A stretch of DNA of 55,817 bases from Roseibium denhamense. Its GTDB lineage: Bacteria > Pseudomonadota > Alphaproteobacteria > Rhizobiales > Stappiaceae. Shown here piece by piece: positions 1 through 8,444 of the stretch (its first letter is position 1; each line of letters begins with the position of its first letter). Under the pieces are notes generated by a model. The model saw only the letters and a list, made by a program, of their open reading frames with translations. It had not been told where the DNA came from and did no database searches. The stretch covers positions 1-55,817 of the forward strand of contig NZ_SMLZ01000098.1 in NCBI RefSeq assembly GCF_009711415.1, given 5' to 3'. The translations under genes and the position numbers were made by a program.

Positions 1-138
1 TACGAACATCAGCTGCGAATTACCTGACACTGGGTCTCTGCAGCAATTTACTCTTCTTCATTTTCTGCGTTAGCGCTTCGTTCACTACGTTCAGTGCATT
101 ATCTCGCCGACGAATATGCATCTGGAGTATGGAACGCC

Positions 139-600
139 ATGTATTCACGGATCACGAGTTGGTTTGTTGCAATCGCTGTGATGGCAGCACTGTCTTCCGC
201 TCATGCGCAAGATGGTCCTGTCGAAGTGTATGTGGACCGCGCCAAGGTATTCCGGATCGATGACGGTGCAGCGGCCGTGATCGTCGGTAACCCGTTTATT
301 GCCGATGTTTCCATGTTTGATGAAAACACAGTGGTTGTGACCGGTAAGAGCTTCGGAACGACAAACTTGGTCATACTTGACATGGACAACAATCCCATCG
401 TCGATGAGGTGATCACGGTAAAATCGTCGAGTGATGACGTGGTAACCGTTTACCGGAGAGTGAGTAGAGAGTCGCTCTCATGCAACCCCGAGTGCGAACC
501 AATGCTCCGGCTCGGCGATGATGATGATGCGTTTAAAGTCGCGGCAGACCAAGCCACGGCACGGAATGAACTTGCCATCACCGCCGCAGGTGGCAACTGA
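139..600 (+). CDS. Pilus assembly protein with secretin N-terminal (CpaC/RcpA-like) domain
   Basis: 153 residues. A signal peptide spans residues 1-23 and ends in AHA. It is followed by a domain rich in beta strands (about 25-95, V-E-V-Y-V-D-R-A-K-V then G-N-P-F-I-A-D-V) typical of the N-terminal domain of type II/III secretins and Tad secretins (T2SS-T3SS_pil_N). The secretin pore domain is absent, so this is a stand-alone periplasmic protein, probably assisting Tad pilus assembly. The C-terminus carries a C-x3-C pair (115, 119) and an acidic DDDD run. I prefer the ATG at 139 to an in-frame GTG at 94 because it gives a clean signal peptide and has GGAG about 11 bases upstream. It precedes two TadE-like genes. 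Confidence 0.75.
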   Translation: MYSRITSWFVAIAVMAALSSAHAQDGPVEVYVDRAKVFRIDDGAAAVIVGNPFIADVSMFDENTVVVTGKSFGTTNLVILDMDNNPIVDEVITVKSSSDDVVTVYRRVSRESLSCNPECEPMLRLGDDDDAFKVAADQATARNELAITAAGGN

Positions 601-617
601 ACCAGGGATGATTTGGT

Positions 618-1190
618 TTGCGCATTCGAGTATTTGATCGGCTAACACGTTCTCTCCGGTCCATCGGACGGACCGCACAGAAGTTCGGCAGGGACATTCG
701 CGCAACTGCTGCCATCGAGTTCGGCCTTGTGGCCATCCCATTTCTATTGACCCTGTTTGCCATCATAGACCTTGGACTAGCCTACACTGTGAGCCGTCTG
801 AATGACAACGCTGTGGCCGAAGCGAGCCGTATTATCCGAACAGGTCAGGCTGCAAACGGAAACCTTTCCGCTGCGGACATCAGAACCGAAATCTGTAATG
901 CGATGCCGTCCTTCATGTGTGACCCTGACCGGATCATTCTGGATGTGACCAAACTCGACTCCTTCACCGATTTTGACGACGATGACAAGGTTGGGTCGAT
1001 GTATGACGATGACGGCGTCCTTCAGACAAACTTTAACTTCACGACCGGTGAAGCCGAGGAAATCATCATCGTACGCGTGATCTACGAGTGGCCGATGCTG
1101 TTCTCTATCATGAACCTGAGTTATGAAGACTACAACGGTATGCGTCATTTCCAATCAACCATGGTTTTCCGGAATGAACCGTTTTCATAA
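618..1190 (+). CDS. TadE-family pseudopilin / pilus assembly protein
   Basis: 190 residues. A basic N-terminus (1-30) is followed by the TadE hallmark: A-A-I-E-F-G then one long hydrophobic segment (about 31-55). The rest is predicted periplasmic, with a very acidic stretch (D-D-D-D) near residue 115 and two cysteines in the middle. TadE-like proteins are minor pseudopilins needed for Flp/Tad pilus biogenesis. The start is a TTG: AGGGA lies nine bases upstream and no better in-frame start exists. It lies 17 bases after the secretin-domain gene and overlaps the next TadE-like gene, so the three form an operon. Confidence 0.8.
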   Translation: MRIRVFDRLTRSLRSIGRTAQKFGRDIRATAAIEFGLVAIPFLLTLFAIIDLGLAYTVSRLNDNAVAEASRIIRTGQAANGNLSAADIRTEICNAMPSFMCDPDRIILDVTKLDSFTDFDDDDKVGSMYDDDGVLQTNFNFTTGEAEEIIIVRVIYEWPMLFSIMNLSYEDYNGMRHFQSTMVFRNEPFS

Positions 1191-1818
1191 AAGACTGTTT
1201 GCATCGCACCGCATCTGCGGCCGCGTAGAGGGCCTGCTACGAACATTTGCGTCGGATCGCACAGGTGCAAGTGCAGTTGAATTGGCGTTGCTGTGGCCTT
1301 TCATGCTGCTGATTTACATTGGCCTTTTTGAAGTAAACGAGGCCTTCAACCAGGATCGTAAGATCAGCCGCACCGCAAGCTCGATCGCTGACCTTGTCGC
1401 TCAGACTCAAACAATAAGCCTCGCCGAGCTCGTAGCTGTGACGGATGCTGGAGACGCGTTAATGGCGCCCTATCCGACCACGGGGCGTATAGGGCTTATG
1501 ATTGCCAGTGTGTCCATCGACGCAAACGACAATGCAACAACCGACTGGAGCTATTCCAGCGGCACCGGGGCTGCGTGGACTGCGGGAGATCCGCCCGGCG
1601 AGACCCTCCCTGATGAGATCGTACAGGCGAATACATCCTTTATCGTCGCAAAGGCGGAATACTCCTTCGCGCCAAGTTTTCCAGATTTGTGGTCAAATCC
1701 GTTGTTTTCTGAGTTTGGAGCCCAAGACAGCATCCTTGGACAGTCGATCACACTCAGTGACACTGTTTACCTAAGGCCGCGCCTGGTGAGCCAGATCGCG
1801 TGTTCCGATTGCCCGTAA
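1174..1818 (+). CDS. Second TadE/TadG-like pilus assembly protein
   Basis: 214 residues. A basic cytoplasmic N-terminus (1-30) precedes T-G-A-S-A-V-E-L-A and a single membrane helix (about 34-57), the TadE/TadG signature. The remaining 155 residues are predicted periplasmic and end in a C-x2-C pair. The ATG at 1174 lies inside the end of the preceding gene (17-base overlap), suggesting translational coupling. An in-frame ATG at 1123 would give a longer overlap and an unlikely leader. This is the last gene of the pilus operon; no prepilin, ATPase (TadA) or peptidase gene is in the window. Confidence 0.75.
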   Translation: MNRFHKRLFASHRICGRVEGLLRTFASDRTGASAVELALLWPFMLLIYIGLFEVNEAFNQDRKISRTASSIADLVAQTQTISLAELVAVTDAGDALMAPYPTTGRIGLMIASVSIDANDNATTDWSYSSGTGAAWTAGDPPGETLPDEIVQANTSFIVAKAEYSFAPSFPDLWSNPLFSEFGAQDSILGQSITLSDTVYLRPRLVSQIACSDCP

Positions 1819-1927
1819 AACCGGAAGATAGGCAATGTCCCGGATTTCGGCTGCCGTCTTAGGTTTGTAACTTGCCCCCAATATGGTGCGCCGCAACAGG
1901 CAGCACGAGATTGGGGATCCTCCTGAC

Positions 1928-3340
1928 ATGGCATCAAACAAGACCTACGAGCAGATTTCCATTGGCGATACCGCTGAAATCATCCGTGAATGCTCTTCAA
2001 ATGATCTCCTGGTATTCGCGCATGCCTCCGGCAATCACAACCCGATCCATTTGCCCGACACAGACTGGACGGGCGACGGCAAAGTCGACAAGCCTGTCGC
2101 CCCGGCCATGTGGGTCGGCGGGCTCGCCTCCGCTGTCCTTGGCAACATTCTCCCTGGCCCGGGCACGGTCTATCTGACCCAGTCTTTCCGGTTTCTCGGC
2201 CGCGCGGCCGTTGGCGACAAGATCCACGTCAGGGTGACGGCGAAAGAGAAGAAGCCGGACAATGTGGTCGTCTTTGACCTGTCGGTCTCAAAGGACGGGA
2301 CGCCTTTGGTTGAGGGTGTTGCCGAAGTCCGGGCCCCGGTCAAGACAATCGAATTCGACTCCAGCGCGTTACCGGCCCTGCTCGTCCAGCGGCACCGGCA
2401 TTTCAACCGGATGATTGAAATGGCAAAAACGCTGCCGCCCCTGCCAACGGCGGTAGCCGCTCCAGATGACCCGAATTCTCTGGAAGGCGCCTTGCTGGCG
2501 AAACGCGAGGGTCTTATTGACCCCATCCTGATCGGCGCGCGGGAACGGATCGAACAGGCAGCCAAGGAACTGGGCGAGAGCCTGGAGGGCCTTGAACTCA
2601 TCGATATTGAGGATGAAAGCGAAGCGGCCGGAAAGGCCGTAGACCTGGTGCATGAGTGCCGCGTCAAAGCGGTCATGAAGGGCCACCTTCACACCGATCA
2701 CCTGCTTCATCACGTGGTCAAGAGCAATGGCGGGCTCCGGACCAAGCGGCGGATCAGCCATGTCTTCGTGATGGATATTCCAGGCCGGAAGACACCGGTT
2801 CTGATTTCCGACGCCGCCATCAACATCACACCAGATCTCAACACCAAGGTCGATATCACGCAGAACGCCATCAATGCCGCCCGTGCCATTGGACTGGACA
2901 CACCGCGCGTCGGCATCCTGTCTGCCATCGAGACCGTGAACCCGGCTATCCCGTCAAGTCTTGATGCGGCCATCTTGTCGAAAATGGCTGAACGCGGCCA
3001 GATCACCGGCGCTATCGTGGACGGCCCGCTTGCCATGGACAACGCAATCGATGTTCAGGCGGCCCGCACGAAGGGGATCACATCGCTGGTCGCAGGACGG
3101 GCGGAAGTGCTGATCGTGCCCAATCTGGAATCCGGCAACATGCTGGCCAAGGAGCTCACCTTCATTGCCCATGCCGAAGCCGCCGGCCTTGTCATTGGCG
3201 CAAAGGTTCCGGTCATGCTGACAAGCCGGGCAGATGACAGCCGGGCGCGGCTCGCCTCCTGCGCATTGGCACTGCTGCACACACACTGGAAGGCGACCGG
3301 AGCGCCGGTTGCGACCCTCGACCGGGACGGGGAAAACTGA
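1928..3340 (+). CDS. Bifunctional MaoC-like enoyl-CoA hydratase / phosphate acetyltransferase
   Basis: 470 residues with two fused domains. Residues about 5-135 are a MaoC-like hot-dog hydratase domain (F-A-x-A-S-G-N-H-N-P-I-H). Residues about 165-460 are a phosphate acetyl/butyryltransferase (PTA_PTB) domain with M-K-G-H-L-H-T-D, S-D-A-A-I-N and the Ser/Arg-rich C-terminal motif L-T-S-R-A-D. The PTA half interconverts acetyl-CoA and acetyl phosphate. The stop codon overlaps the ackA start (TGATG), so the two are translationally coupled and form an acetate/acetyl-phosphate module. The ATG at 1928 has GGGGA ten bases upstream. The fusion is known from alphaproteobacteria; the substrate of the MaoC half is not deducible here. 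Confidence 0.88.
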   Translation: MASNKTYEQISIGDTAEIIRECSSNDLLVFAHASGNHNPIHLPDTDWTGDGKVDKPVAPAMWVGGLASAVLGNILPGPGTVYLTQSFRFLGRAAVGDKIHVRVTAKEKKPDNVVVFDLSVSKDGTPLVEGVAEVRAPVKTIEFDSSALPALLVQRHRHFNRMIEMAKTLPPLPTAVAAPDDPNSLEGALLAKREGLIDPILIGARERIEQAAKELGESLEGLELIDIEDESEAAGKAVDLVHECRVKAVMKGHLHTDHLLHHVVKSNGGLRTKRRISHVFVMDIPGRKTPVLISDAAINITPDLNTKVDITQNAINAARAIGLDTPRVGILSAIETVNPAIPSSLDAAILSKMAERGQITGAIVDGPLAMDNAIDVQAARTKGITSLVAGRAEVLIVPNLESGNMLAKELTFIAHAEAAGLVIGAKVPVMLTSRADDSRARLASCALALLHTHWKATGAPVATLDRDGEN

Positions 3341-4524
3341 TGACGGAAACCATTCTGGTTCTGAACTCCGGCTCCTCCTCGATCAAGTTCACGCTGTTTG
3401 CGGATGATGCAGTGATGCTGGACGGACAGGTTCAGGGGCTCGGCGCCACACCGCACATCACCTTGAAATCCAGGACCACGGGCCAGACAATCGACCGCGG
3501 CCTGACGGAAAGTGAAGGCGCGTCCCATACCGCCGCCATCGCCGCCCTGCTGCCGCTTTTTGAGGACGACCTCAACGGACGGTCCGTATCAGCCGTCGGT
3601 CACCGCGTGGTCCATGGCGGTGTTGACCATTCCGAGCCACTTCAGATTACCGAAGACGTCTTGGATGACCTCAGAACCCTTGTGCCTCTGGCACCCTTGC
3701 ATCAACCGCACAATATCGCAGGGATTGAAGCCGCGCAGACTGCCTTTCCCGAAGCGGCCCAAATCGCCTGCTTCGACACTGCCTTTCATCGTAACCATCC
3801 CTGGGTGAATGATACATTCGCGCTGCCGAGACCGCTCTATGATGAAGGCGTCCGGCGCTACGGATTTCATGGCCTCTCATATGAGTACATCTGCTCCTAT
3901 CTGAACCGGGCGCACCCGTCCGCCTATTCCGGGCGGCTCGTCGTTGCGCATCTGGGAAATGGCGCCTCCATGTGCGCCATCCGCGACGGCCAGAGCATCG
4001 GGTCCACCATGGGCTTCACCGCGCTTGACGGCTTGCCCATGGGAACGCGCTGCGGTCAGCTTGACCCTGGTGTCGTTCTCTATCTCCTGACCACCAAGGG
4101 AATGACACCGGATGAGGTCTCGGACCTTCTTTACAAGCAGTCCGGATTGAAGGGGCTCTCCGGCATCAGCCAGGATATGCGCACGCTAAGCGAAAGCCAG
4201 GATCCGAAAGCCGCCGAAGCGATCGACTATTATGTCTTCCGCCTCAAGCGCGAAATCGGGGCCATGGCTGCCGTGCTCGAAGGGCTCGACACCCTCGTTT
4301 TCACCGGAGGGATCGGAGAAAACGCAGCCGGCATCCGCGAGCGCGTCTGCGCAAAACTCGCCTGGCTTGGCGTTGACATTGATACGGACAAAAACTGCGC
4401 GGCTGCGGAAACCATCTCGTCCCCATCCTCGCGTGTGACCGTGATGGTCATCCCGACCAATGAGGAAGAGATGATCCGCCGGCATACGTCCAAACTGTTA
4501 AGCACGGTCCCGGTTCCAGCCTAA
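3340..4524 (+). CDS. ackA: Acetate kinase
   Basis: 394 residues, the normal family length. The N-terminal ATPase-fold motif N-S-G-S-S-S-I-K-F, the H-R-V-V-H-G-G motif, the phosphate loop H-L-G-N-G-A-S and the adenosine motif F-T-G-G-I-G-E-N-A are all present. The enzyme interconverts acetyl phosphate plus ADP with acetate plus ATP in the cytoplasm. Its ATG overlaps the stop of the MaoC-PTA gene by one base, so both steps of the acetyl-CoA-to-acetate pathway are co-expressed. No convincing terminator was seen between it and the convergent gene that follows. Confidence 0.95.
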   Translation: MTETILVLNSGSSSIKFTLFADDAVMLDGQVQGLGATPHITLKSRTTGQTIDRGLTESEGASHTAAIAALLPLFEDDLNGRSVSAVGHRVVHGGVDHSEPLQITEDVLDDLRTLVPLAPLHQPHNIAGIEAAQTAFPEAAQIACFDTAFHRNHPWVNDTFALPRPLYDEGVRRYGFHGLSYEYICSYLNRAHPSAYSGRLVVAHLGNGASMCAIRDGQSIGSTMGFTALDGLPMGTRCGQLDPGVVLYLLTTKGMTPDEVSDLLYKQSGLKGLSGISQDMRTLSESQDPKAAEAIDYYVFRLKREIGAMAAVLEGLDTLVFTGGIGENAAGIRERVCAKLAWLGVDIDTDKNCAAAETISSPSSRVTVMVIPTNEEEMIRRHTSKLLSTVPVPA

Positions 4525-4587
4525 ACACAGAGACCTAACTGGCCGGGAAAGCGGATCGCCGTCCGAAGACCAGGCCGACAGCCTGTC

Positions 4588-5568
4588 TCAGGGCTGTCTT
4601 GGGGCGAGCACAGCTGCAAAATCATCTTCATAGGTTCGCAGGACGGGCCGGAAGTCCGCATGGACAACAGGCTCGAAGCCACCCGGCAGATCCGGCTCGA
4701 TGGCAAGATAGGCATCCGGTGCTTCCCGGCGGAGATCCATGAGGCCCGCGCGCAACCGGCGTTTCAGGTCGTCCGGCAAATCGGACCGCACAGAGTGTGC
4801 GGTGTAAGGGATCGGCGGTGACCGCCAAACGATCTCCAGGTCGTTAAAACCGCGCCCGCCGAGCACATAAAAATCATTCAGTGTTCCTGCCGTGTAGCCA
4901 ACCTTCGCCTCACCGGCCAGGGATGACCAGCCAAACGTGGCGGCCACGCGCCCATCCAGGACAGCGCGGATGCCTTCCACCGGGTTCTGCACCTCCACAA
5001 GCGGACCGAAATGGGTGTGCGCGTTGATGCCGTCTGCCGCCAGATTGGCGAGCGGCACACGGTAACCGGAAACCGATTCTGCTGCTCCGACCCCTATCCG
5101 TGCCCCCTTCAAGGTATCCAGGCTGCCCTTGATGCCGGTGCGCTTGGCGATGATCACGGCATAAAACCGGGCCGGAAAATCATCCGGCGCGGCGGTCACC
5201 AAGGGTTCGATACAGCTGCACAGACGGTACGCCGCCGCATAGGCGGATGGCGACAAACGGATATAGTCGATCCGGCCGGAGGAGATCGCTTCCACCGCCT
5301 CTCCCATGGTCTCCAGCAGAAAAAGATCGACCGGAAGATCGACGATGTCCTCCATCACGAGGCGGAACGCCTCGACCCGGTCACGCGCTGCAGGATCCCC
5401 GGCAATAATCACCCCAAGGCGCAACCTGTCGGGTGCACCGGCCGTCTCCGATGCGTTTGCAGGTGTTCCAAAGACCGTTGCAGCTGCCAAGGACAGGCAC
5501 AAGAAGGCGGCCATGGCGCAAACAGCCATAAGCCTGACATAACTCTTTGATGAAAGTGAAAAAAACAT
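4588..5568 (-). CDS. PhnD-like phosphate/phosphonate-type periplasmic binding protein (orphan)
   Basis: 326 residues. A hydrophobic signal segment (about 12-40) is followed by a periplasmic binding protein fold. PhnD-family features are L-R-L-G-V-I near 48, R-I-D-Y-I-R-L-S-P-S-A-Y-A-A-A in the middle, L-K-G-A-R-I-G-V-G near 155, and the A-A-T-F-G-W-S hinge. Such proteins normally deliver phosphonate or phosphite to PhnE/PhnC, but no permease or ATPase gene is nearby, so the ligand and partner are unknown. ATG at 5568 or the in-frame ATG at 5529 could be the start. It is divergent from the HAD hydrolase gene. Confidence 0.75.
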   Translation of the reverse strand: MFFSLSSKSYVRLMAVCAMAAFLCLSLAAATVFGTPANASETAGAPDRLRLGVIIAGDPAARDRVEAFRLVMEDIVDLPVDLFLLETMGEAVEAISSGRIDYIRLSPSAYAAAYRLCSCIEPLVTAAPDDFPARFYAVIIAKRTGIKGSLDTLKGARIGVGAAESVSGYRVPLANLAADGINAHTHFGPLVEVQNPVEGIRAVLDGRVAATFGWSSLAGEAKVGYTAGTLNDFYVLGGRGFNDLEIVWRSPPIPYTAHSVRSDLPDDLKRRLRAGLMDLRREAPDAYLAIEPDLPGGFEPVVHADFRPVLRTYEDDFAAVLAPRQP

Positions 5569-5610
5569 TCTGAAACAAGCCGTCCCTGATCAGCCCTGCC
5601 AGGAGCCCTC

Positions 5611-6231
5611 ATGTCAAAACCTATCACGGCAGTGATCTTCGATATAGGAAATGTCCTCATCGAATGGAACCCGGAGTACCTTTATCGCCGGCTGATACCC
5701 GATCCTGCGGAACGGCATCACTTTCTCACTGAAATCTGCAGCATGGATTGGAACATCCAGCAGGACCTTGGGCGTTCCTGGGAGGACGCCGTTTCACAGT
5801 TAAGTGCGCAGTATCCGGACAAGTCCGACCTGATCAGGGCTTATTCGGAGGGGTGGCACGATATGGTTCCCGGCGAGGTTCCAGGCACGCTCCAGCTTCT
5901 GCAAGACCTCAAGAAAGGTGGCATGCCGCTCTACGCAATCACCAATTTTTCCTCGGAGAAATTCACGGAAGCGCAAGAACGGTTTCCTTTCCTGAAAACC
6001 AGCTTTCTCGACATCGTCGTCTCGGCGGAAGAACAGCTGATCAAGCCCGACCCGGCAATCTACCGGATATGTCTTCAGCGCAATGCGCTTGATCCCGAAA
6101 ACTGTCTTTTCATCGACGACTCGCTTGCCAATGTTGAGGCCGCCCGTGCGCTCGGCATCGCCGCGCATCATTTCAAAGGCGCGCAGGGTCTTGAAAAAGA
6201 CCTGAAATCCCTTGGGCTCTTGACTGTGTGA
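5611..6231 (+). CDS. HAD-superfamily hydrolase, YihX-like
   Basis: 206 residues. HAD motif I is F-D-I-G-N-V (nucleophile D11). As in E. coli YihX, the position usually occupied by the second Asp is a Gly. Motif II is T-N-F-S (about 111-114), motif III the Lys of I-K-P-D-P, and motif IV I-D-D-S. The helical cap lies at residues 16-90. YihX is a glucose-1-phosphate phosphatase, so a sugar-phosphate phosphatase is a fair guess; substrate specificity cannot be read from sequence. The ATG follows a good AGGAG. It is transcribed away from the PhnD-like gene. Confidence 0.8.
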   Translation: MSKPITAVIFDIGNVLIEWNPEYLYRRLIPDPAERHHFLTEICSMDWNIQQDLGRSWEDAVSQLSAQYPDKSDLIRAYSEGWHDMVPGEVPGTLQLLQDLKKGGMPLYAITNFSSEKFTEAQERFPFLKTSFLDIVVSAEEQLIKPDPAIYRICLQRNALDPENCLFIDDSLANVEAARALGIAAHHFKGAQGLEKDLKSLGLLTV

Positions 6232-6242
6232 TCGGGCTGAAC

Positions 6243-6268
6243 GGATCCTTCAAGGGATCCTATGTTTT
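6243..6268 (+). terminator. Possible Rho-independent terminator after the HAD gene
   Basis: GGATCCTT and AGGGATCC form an eight-pair hairpin (one G-U) with a two-base loop, followed by TATGTTTT. It sits between two convergent genes. The stem is short and the T-run is interrupted, so this is a weak call. Confidence 0.4.
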
Positions 6269-6286
6269 CGACTGAACGCCCGCAGA

Positions 6287-7315
6287 TTAGCCGGCAAACC
6301 CCTCCAGAACATTGACGCAATTGGTGCCGAGCGCATCAATGGCATAGCCGCCTTCCATGACGAACAAGGTAGGAACGCCAACCTTGGCCAGGCGCTGGCC
6401 AAGGCGAATGAAATCATCGCTGACGAATTTGAAGCCCGAGATCGGATCCTTTTCATAACAATCCAGCCCCAGAGAAACGATCAAGGCTTCCGGTTTATAG
6501 ACAAGCAGCCAGCGGCATGCCTCTTCAAGCGCCGGCGTGTATGCCTCCCAATCGGTTCCAAGAGGCAACGGCCAGTTCCTGGTAAAACCGGTGCCCGCAT
6601 GCTCGCCCGTCTCGTCAGCGTACCCCAGGAAATAGGGATACTCGTCCTTGGGATCGGCGTGGATGGACAGGAACAATACATCCGGCCGGTCGTAGAACAG
6701 CGATTGCGTGCCATTGCCGTGATGATAATCGACATCGAGAATGGCCACGCGGTGTAGACCGTAATCACGCAGATACTGGGCTGCGATGGCTGCATTGTTG
6801 AAGAAGCAATAGCCCCCGAAAAAATCGTAACCGGCGTGGTGACCCGGCGGGCGGCACAGGGCAAATGCCGATTGTTCACCGTCGAGCAGCATTTTCGCCC
6901 CTGTCAGGGCCGTATCGGCAGAGGCCCGCGCCGCCTGATAGGTGTTCCCGCCCAAAGGCGTTCCGGCATCCATTGAATAGCGGCCCAGCAACCCGTCGAT
7001 ATGTTCCACTTTCGTGTCCTGGCGAAGGCTGCGGATGGGCCAGACAAACGGAAAAGCTTCCTTGGAGCGGCCAGCTGCCGTCCAGGAGTCCCAGAAGGTT
7101 TCGAGAAAACCGACATAATCGGGCGCATGAACCCGGTGAAGCGGTCTTACCGGAAACTCTGCCGGTTCGATGATGTCCCCGACCTGCCTGTCTTTAAGCG
7201 CTGCAAGAACCATTTCCGCGCGGCCCGGAATTTCCACGGCAGGCTTAAGTTTCCCATCCGAAATTTCCTGGGCCGGCGCATGTGCGAGCTGGGTGCTTGA
7301 GAAAATCGTCTTCAC
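6287..7315 (-). CDS. aphA: Histone-deacetylase-family acetylpolyamine amidohydrolase
   Basis: 342 residues, matching the length of Mycoplana AphA (341). Active-site motifs are present in order: R-P-P-G-H-H-A-G (paired catalytic His), F-G-G-Y-C-F-F-N-N-A-A, D-V-D-Y-H-H-G-N-G-T (zinc-binding Asp and His), L-G-L-D (third zinc ligand) and E-G-G-Y near the C-terminus (transition-state Tyr). The enzyme deacetylates small acetylated amines such as acetylputrescine or acetylspermidine. GTG at 7315 is chosen because GGGGGA lies six bases upstream; a TTG one codon earlier would be only three bases from it. It stands alone and converges on the HAD gene. Confidence 0.85.
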   Translation of the reverse strand: MKTIFSSTQLAHAPAQEISDGKLKPAVEIPGRAEMVLAALKDRQVGDIIEPAEFPVRPLHRVHAPDYVGFLETFWDSWTAAGRSKEAFPFVWPIRSLRQDTKVEHIDGLLGRYSMDAGTPLGGNTYQAARASADTALTGAKMLLDGEQSAFALCRPPGHHAGYDFFGGYCFFNNAAIAAQYLRDYGLHRVAILDVDYHHGNGTQSLFYDRPDVLFLSIHADPKDEYPYFLGYADETGEHAGTGFTRNWPLPLGTDWEAYTPALEEACRWLLVYKPEALIVSLGLDCYEKDPISGFKFVSDDFIRLGQRLAKVGVPTLFVMEGGYAIDALGTNCVNVLEGFAG

Positions 7316-7370
7316 CAAAAATCCCCCAGTCGATGGCGCATGTCAGCGGTGCGAACCCGCACCGTGCGAT

Positions 7371-8369
7371 TTAAGAAAATCGGAATTCGCTAACGTGACC
7401 ATAAGTTTCGCCCGGTTTCAATAAAACGCTGGTGAAATTCTGACGGTTCACACTGTCCGGCCATCTTTGCGGCTCCAGGCAAAGCCCGGCATGTGATCCG
7501 TAAGGCTCACCGCCGAGGCCCGGCACCGGCACATCCAGCCGCGCCGCATCATAGAATTGCAAGCCGGGTTCGGTGGTCCAGACTTCCATCCGCCGCTCCC
7601 CCGTGCTGTCCTCGAGAGCTGCGGCGAACTCAACGGTGTCCCTGGGAGCGTCCGCCAGGCAGAAATTGTGATCATAGATCACGTCTTCCTCACCCGGCCG
7701 CCGGCGGACCTTCCGCCCATCCTGAAAATCATAAGGCGTCCAGGCGACTTTCCGTATTTCGCCCGTGGGCATCAGCATGGCATCGACGGGCAAATAGCTT
7801 TCCGCGGCGATTTCCAAAGTATGGTCGAGAATTGTGCCGCCGCCGTTGAGATTGAAATAGCTGTGCTGGGTCAGGTTCACCGGCGTTGTTTTGTCAGTCG
7901 TTGCGGAAAACTTGACCCGCAGGGCTCCGGCACCGGTCAGCGTGTACCTGACAAGCACTTCCACCCGGCCCGGATATCCCATGTCGCCGTCTTCGGAGAC
8001 AAGCTTCAGCAGAACGCTGGCCTTGTCGCTCTGCTCGATTTGCCAGACGCGCTGCGAAAAGCCCGCACTTCCCCCATGCAGATGGGTCTTGCCTGCCTCA
8101 TTGCAGTCCAGCTGGTAGGCCACTCCATCGATGGTCATGCGGCCACCTGCAATCCGGTTCGCACAGCGCCCGGCGATCACGCCGAAATATCTTGGATGAT
8201 CCAGATAGCTTTGAAGCGTGTCAAAGCCGAGGACAACCGATTGCCCGTTCACTTTCAGATCACGGACCAAGGCGCCGTACGTCAGGATCGAGGCTTCCAG
8301 CTGCCCCTTCTTGAGGGTGATCTCCTCGACGTCCGTTCCATCCGGCAGGGTCCCGAAAATCGCGGGCAT
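7371..8369 (-). CDS. galM: Aldose 1-epimerase (mutarotase)
   Basis: 332 residues. GalM landmarks are A-G-R-C-A-N-R-I, the catalytic His in N-L-T-Q-H-S-Y-F-N-L, and the catalytic Glu in C-L-E-P-Q-R-W-P-D near the C-terminus. It interconverts alpha and beta anomers of glucose, galactose or related sugars. The ATG at 8369 is selected by GGAG seven bases upstream; an in-frame ATG at 8417 would start inside the terminator of the upstream gene. It is preceded by the phosphomannomutase gene on the same strand, separated by that terminator, so it probably has its own promoter. Confidence 0.9.
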   Translation of the reverse strand: MPAIFGTLPDGTDVEEITLKKGQLEASILTYGALVRDLKVNGQSVVLGFDTLQSYLDHPRYFGVIAGRCANRIAGGRMTIDGVAYQLDCNEAGKTHLHGGSAGFSQRVWQIEQSDKASVLLKLVSEDGDMGYPGRVEVLVRYTLTGAGALRVKFSATTDKTTPVNLTQHSYFNLNGGGTILDHTLEIAAESYLPVDAMLMPTGEIRKVAWTPYDFQDGRKVRRRPGEEDVIYDHNFCLADAPRDTVEFAAALEDSTGERRMEVWTTEPGLQFYDAARLDVPVPGLGGEPYGSHAGLCLEPQRWPDSVNRQNFTSVLLKPGETYGHVSEFRFS

Positions 8370-8395
8370 GAACTTACTCCAGCGGCAATCCGTTG

Positions 8396-8426
8396 AAAAA
8401 GGGGCGGTCCAAACCATGGCCGCCCC
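8396..8426 (-). terminator. Rho-independent terminator of the phosphomannomutase gene
   Basis: On the minus strand GGGGCGG and CCGCCCC (8426-8420 and 8407-8401) form a seven-pair GC stem, extended by an inner CC/GG with one bulged base, followed directly by TTTTT. It lies 19 bases after the stop of the 8445-9944 gene. Confidence 0.75.
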
Positions 8427-8444
8427 AGCATGTTAGTCAGGCTT

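Noticed and set aside
4577..4598. GACAGCC/GGCTGTC hairpin as an ackA terminator
   Set aside because: It overlaps the 3' end of the convergent PhnD-like gene and has no T-run.
5854..5875. TGGCACG near 5855 as a second sigma-54 promoter
   Set aside because: It lies inside the HAD gene and has no TTGC at the -12 position.
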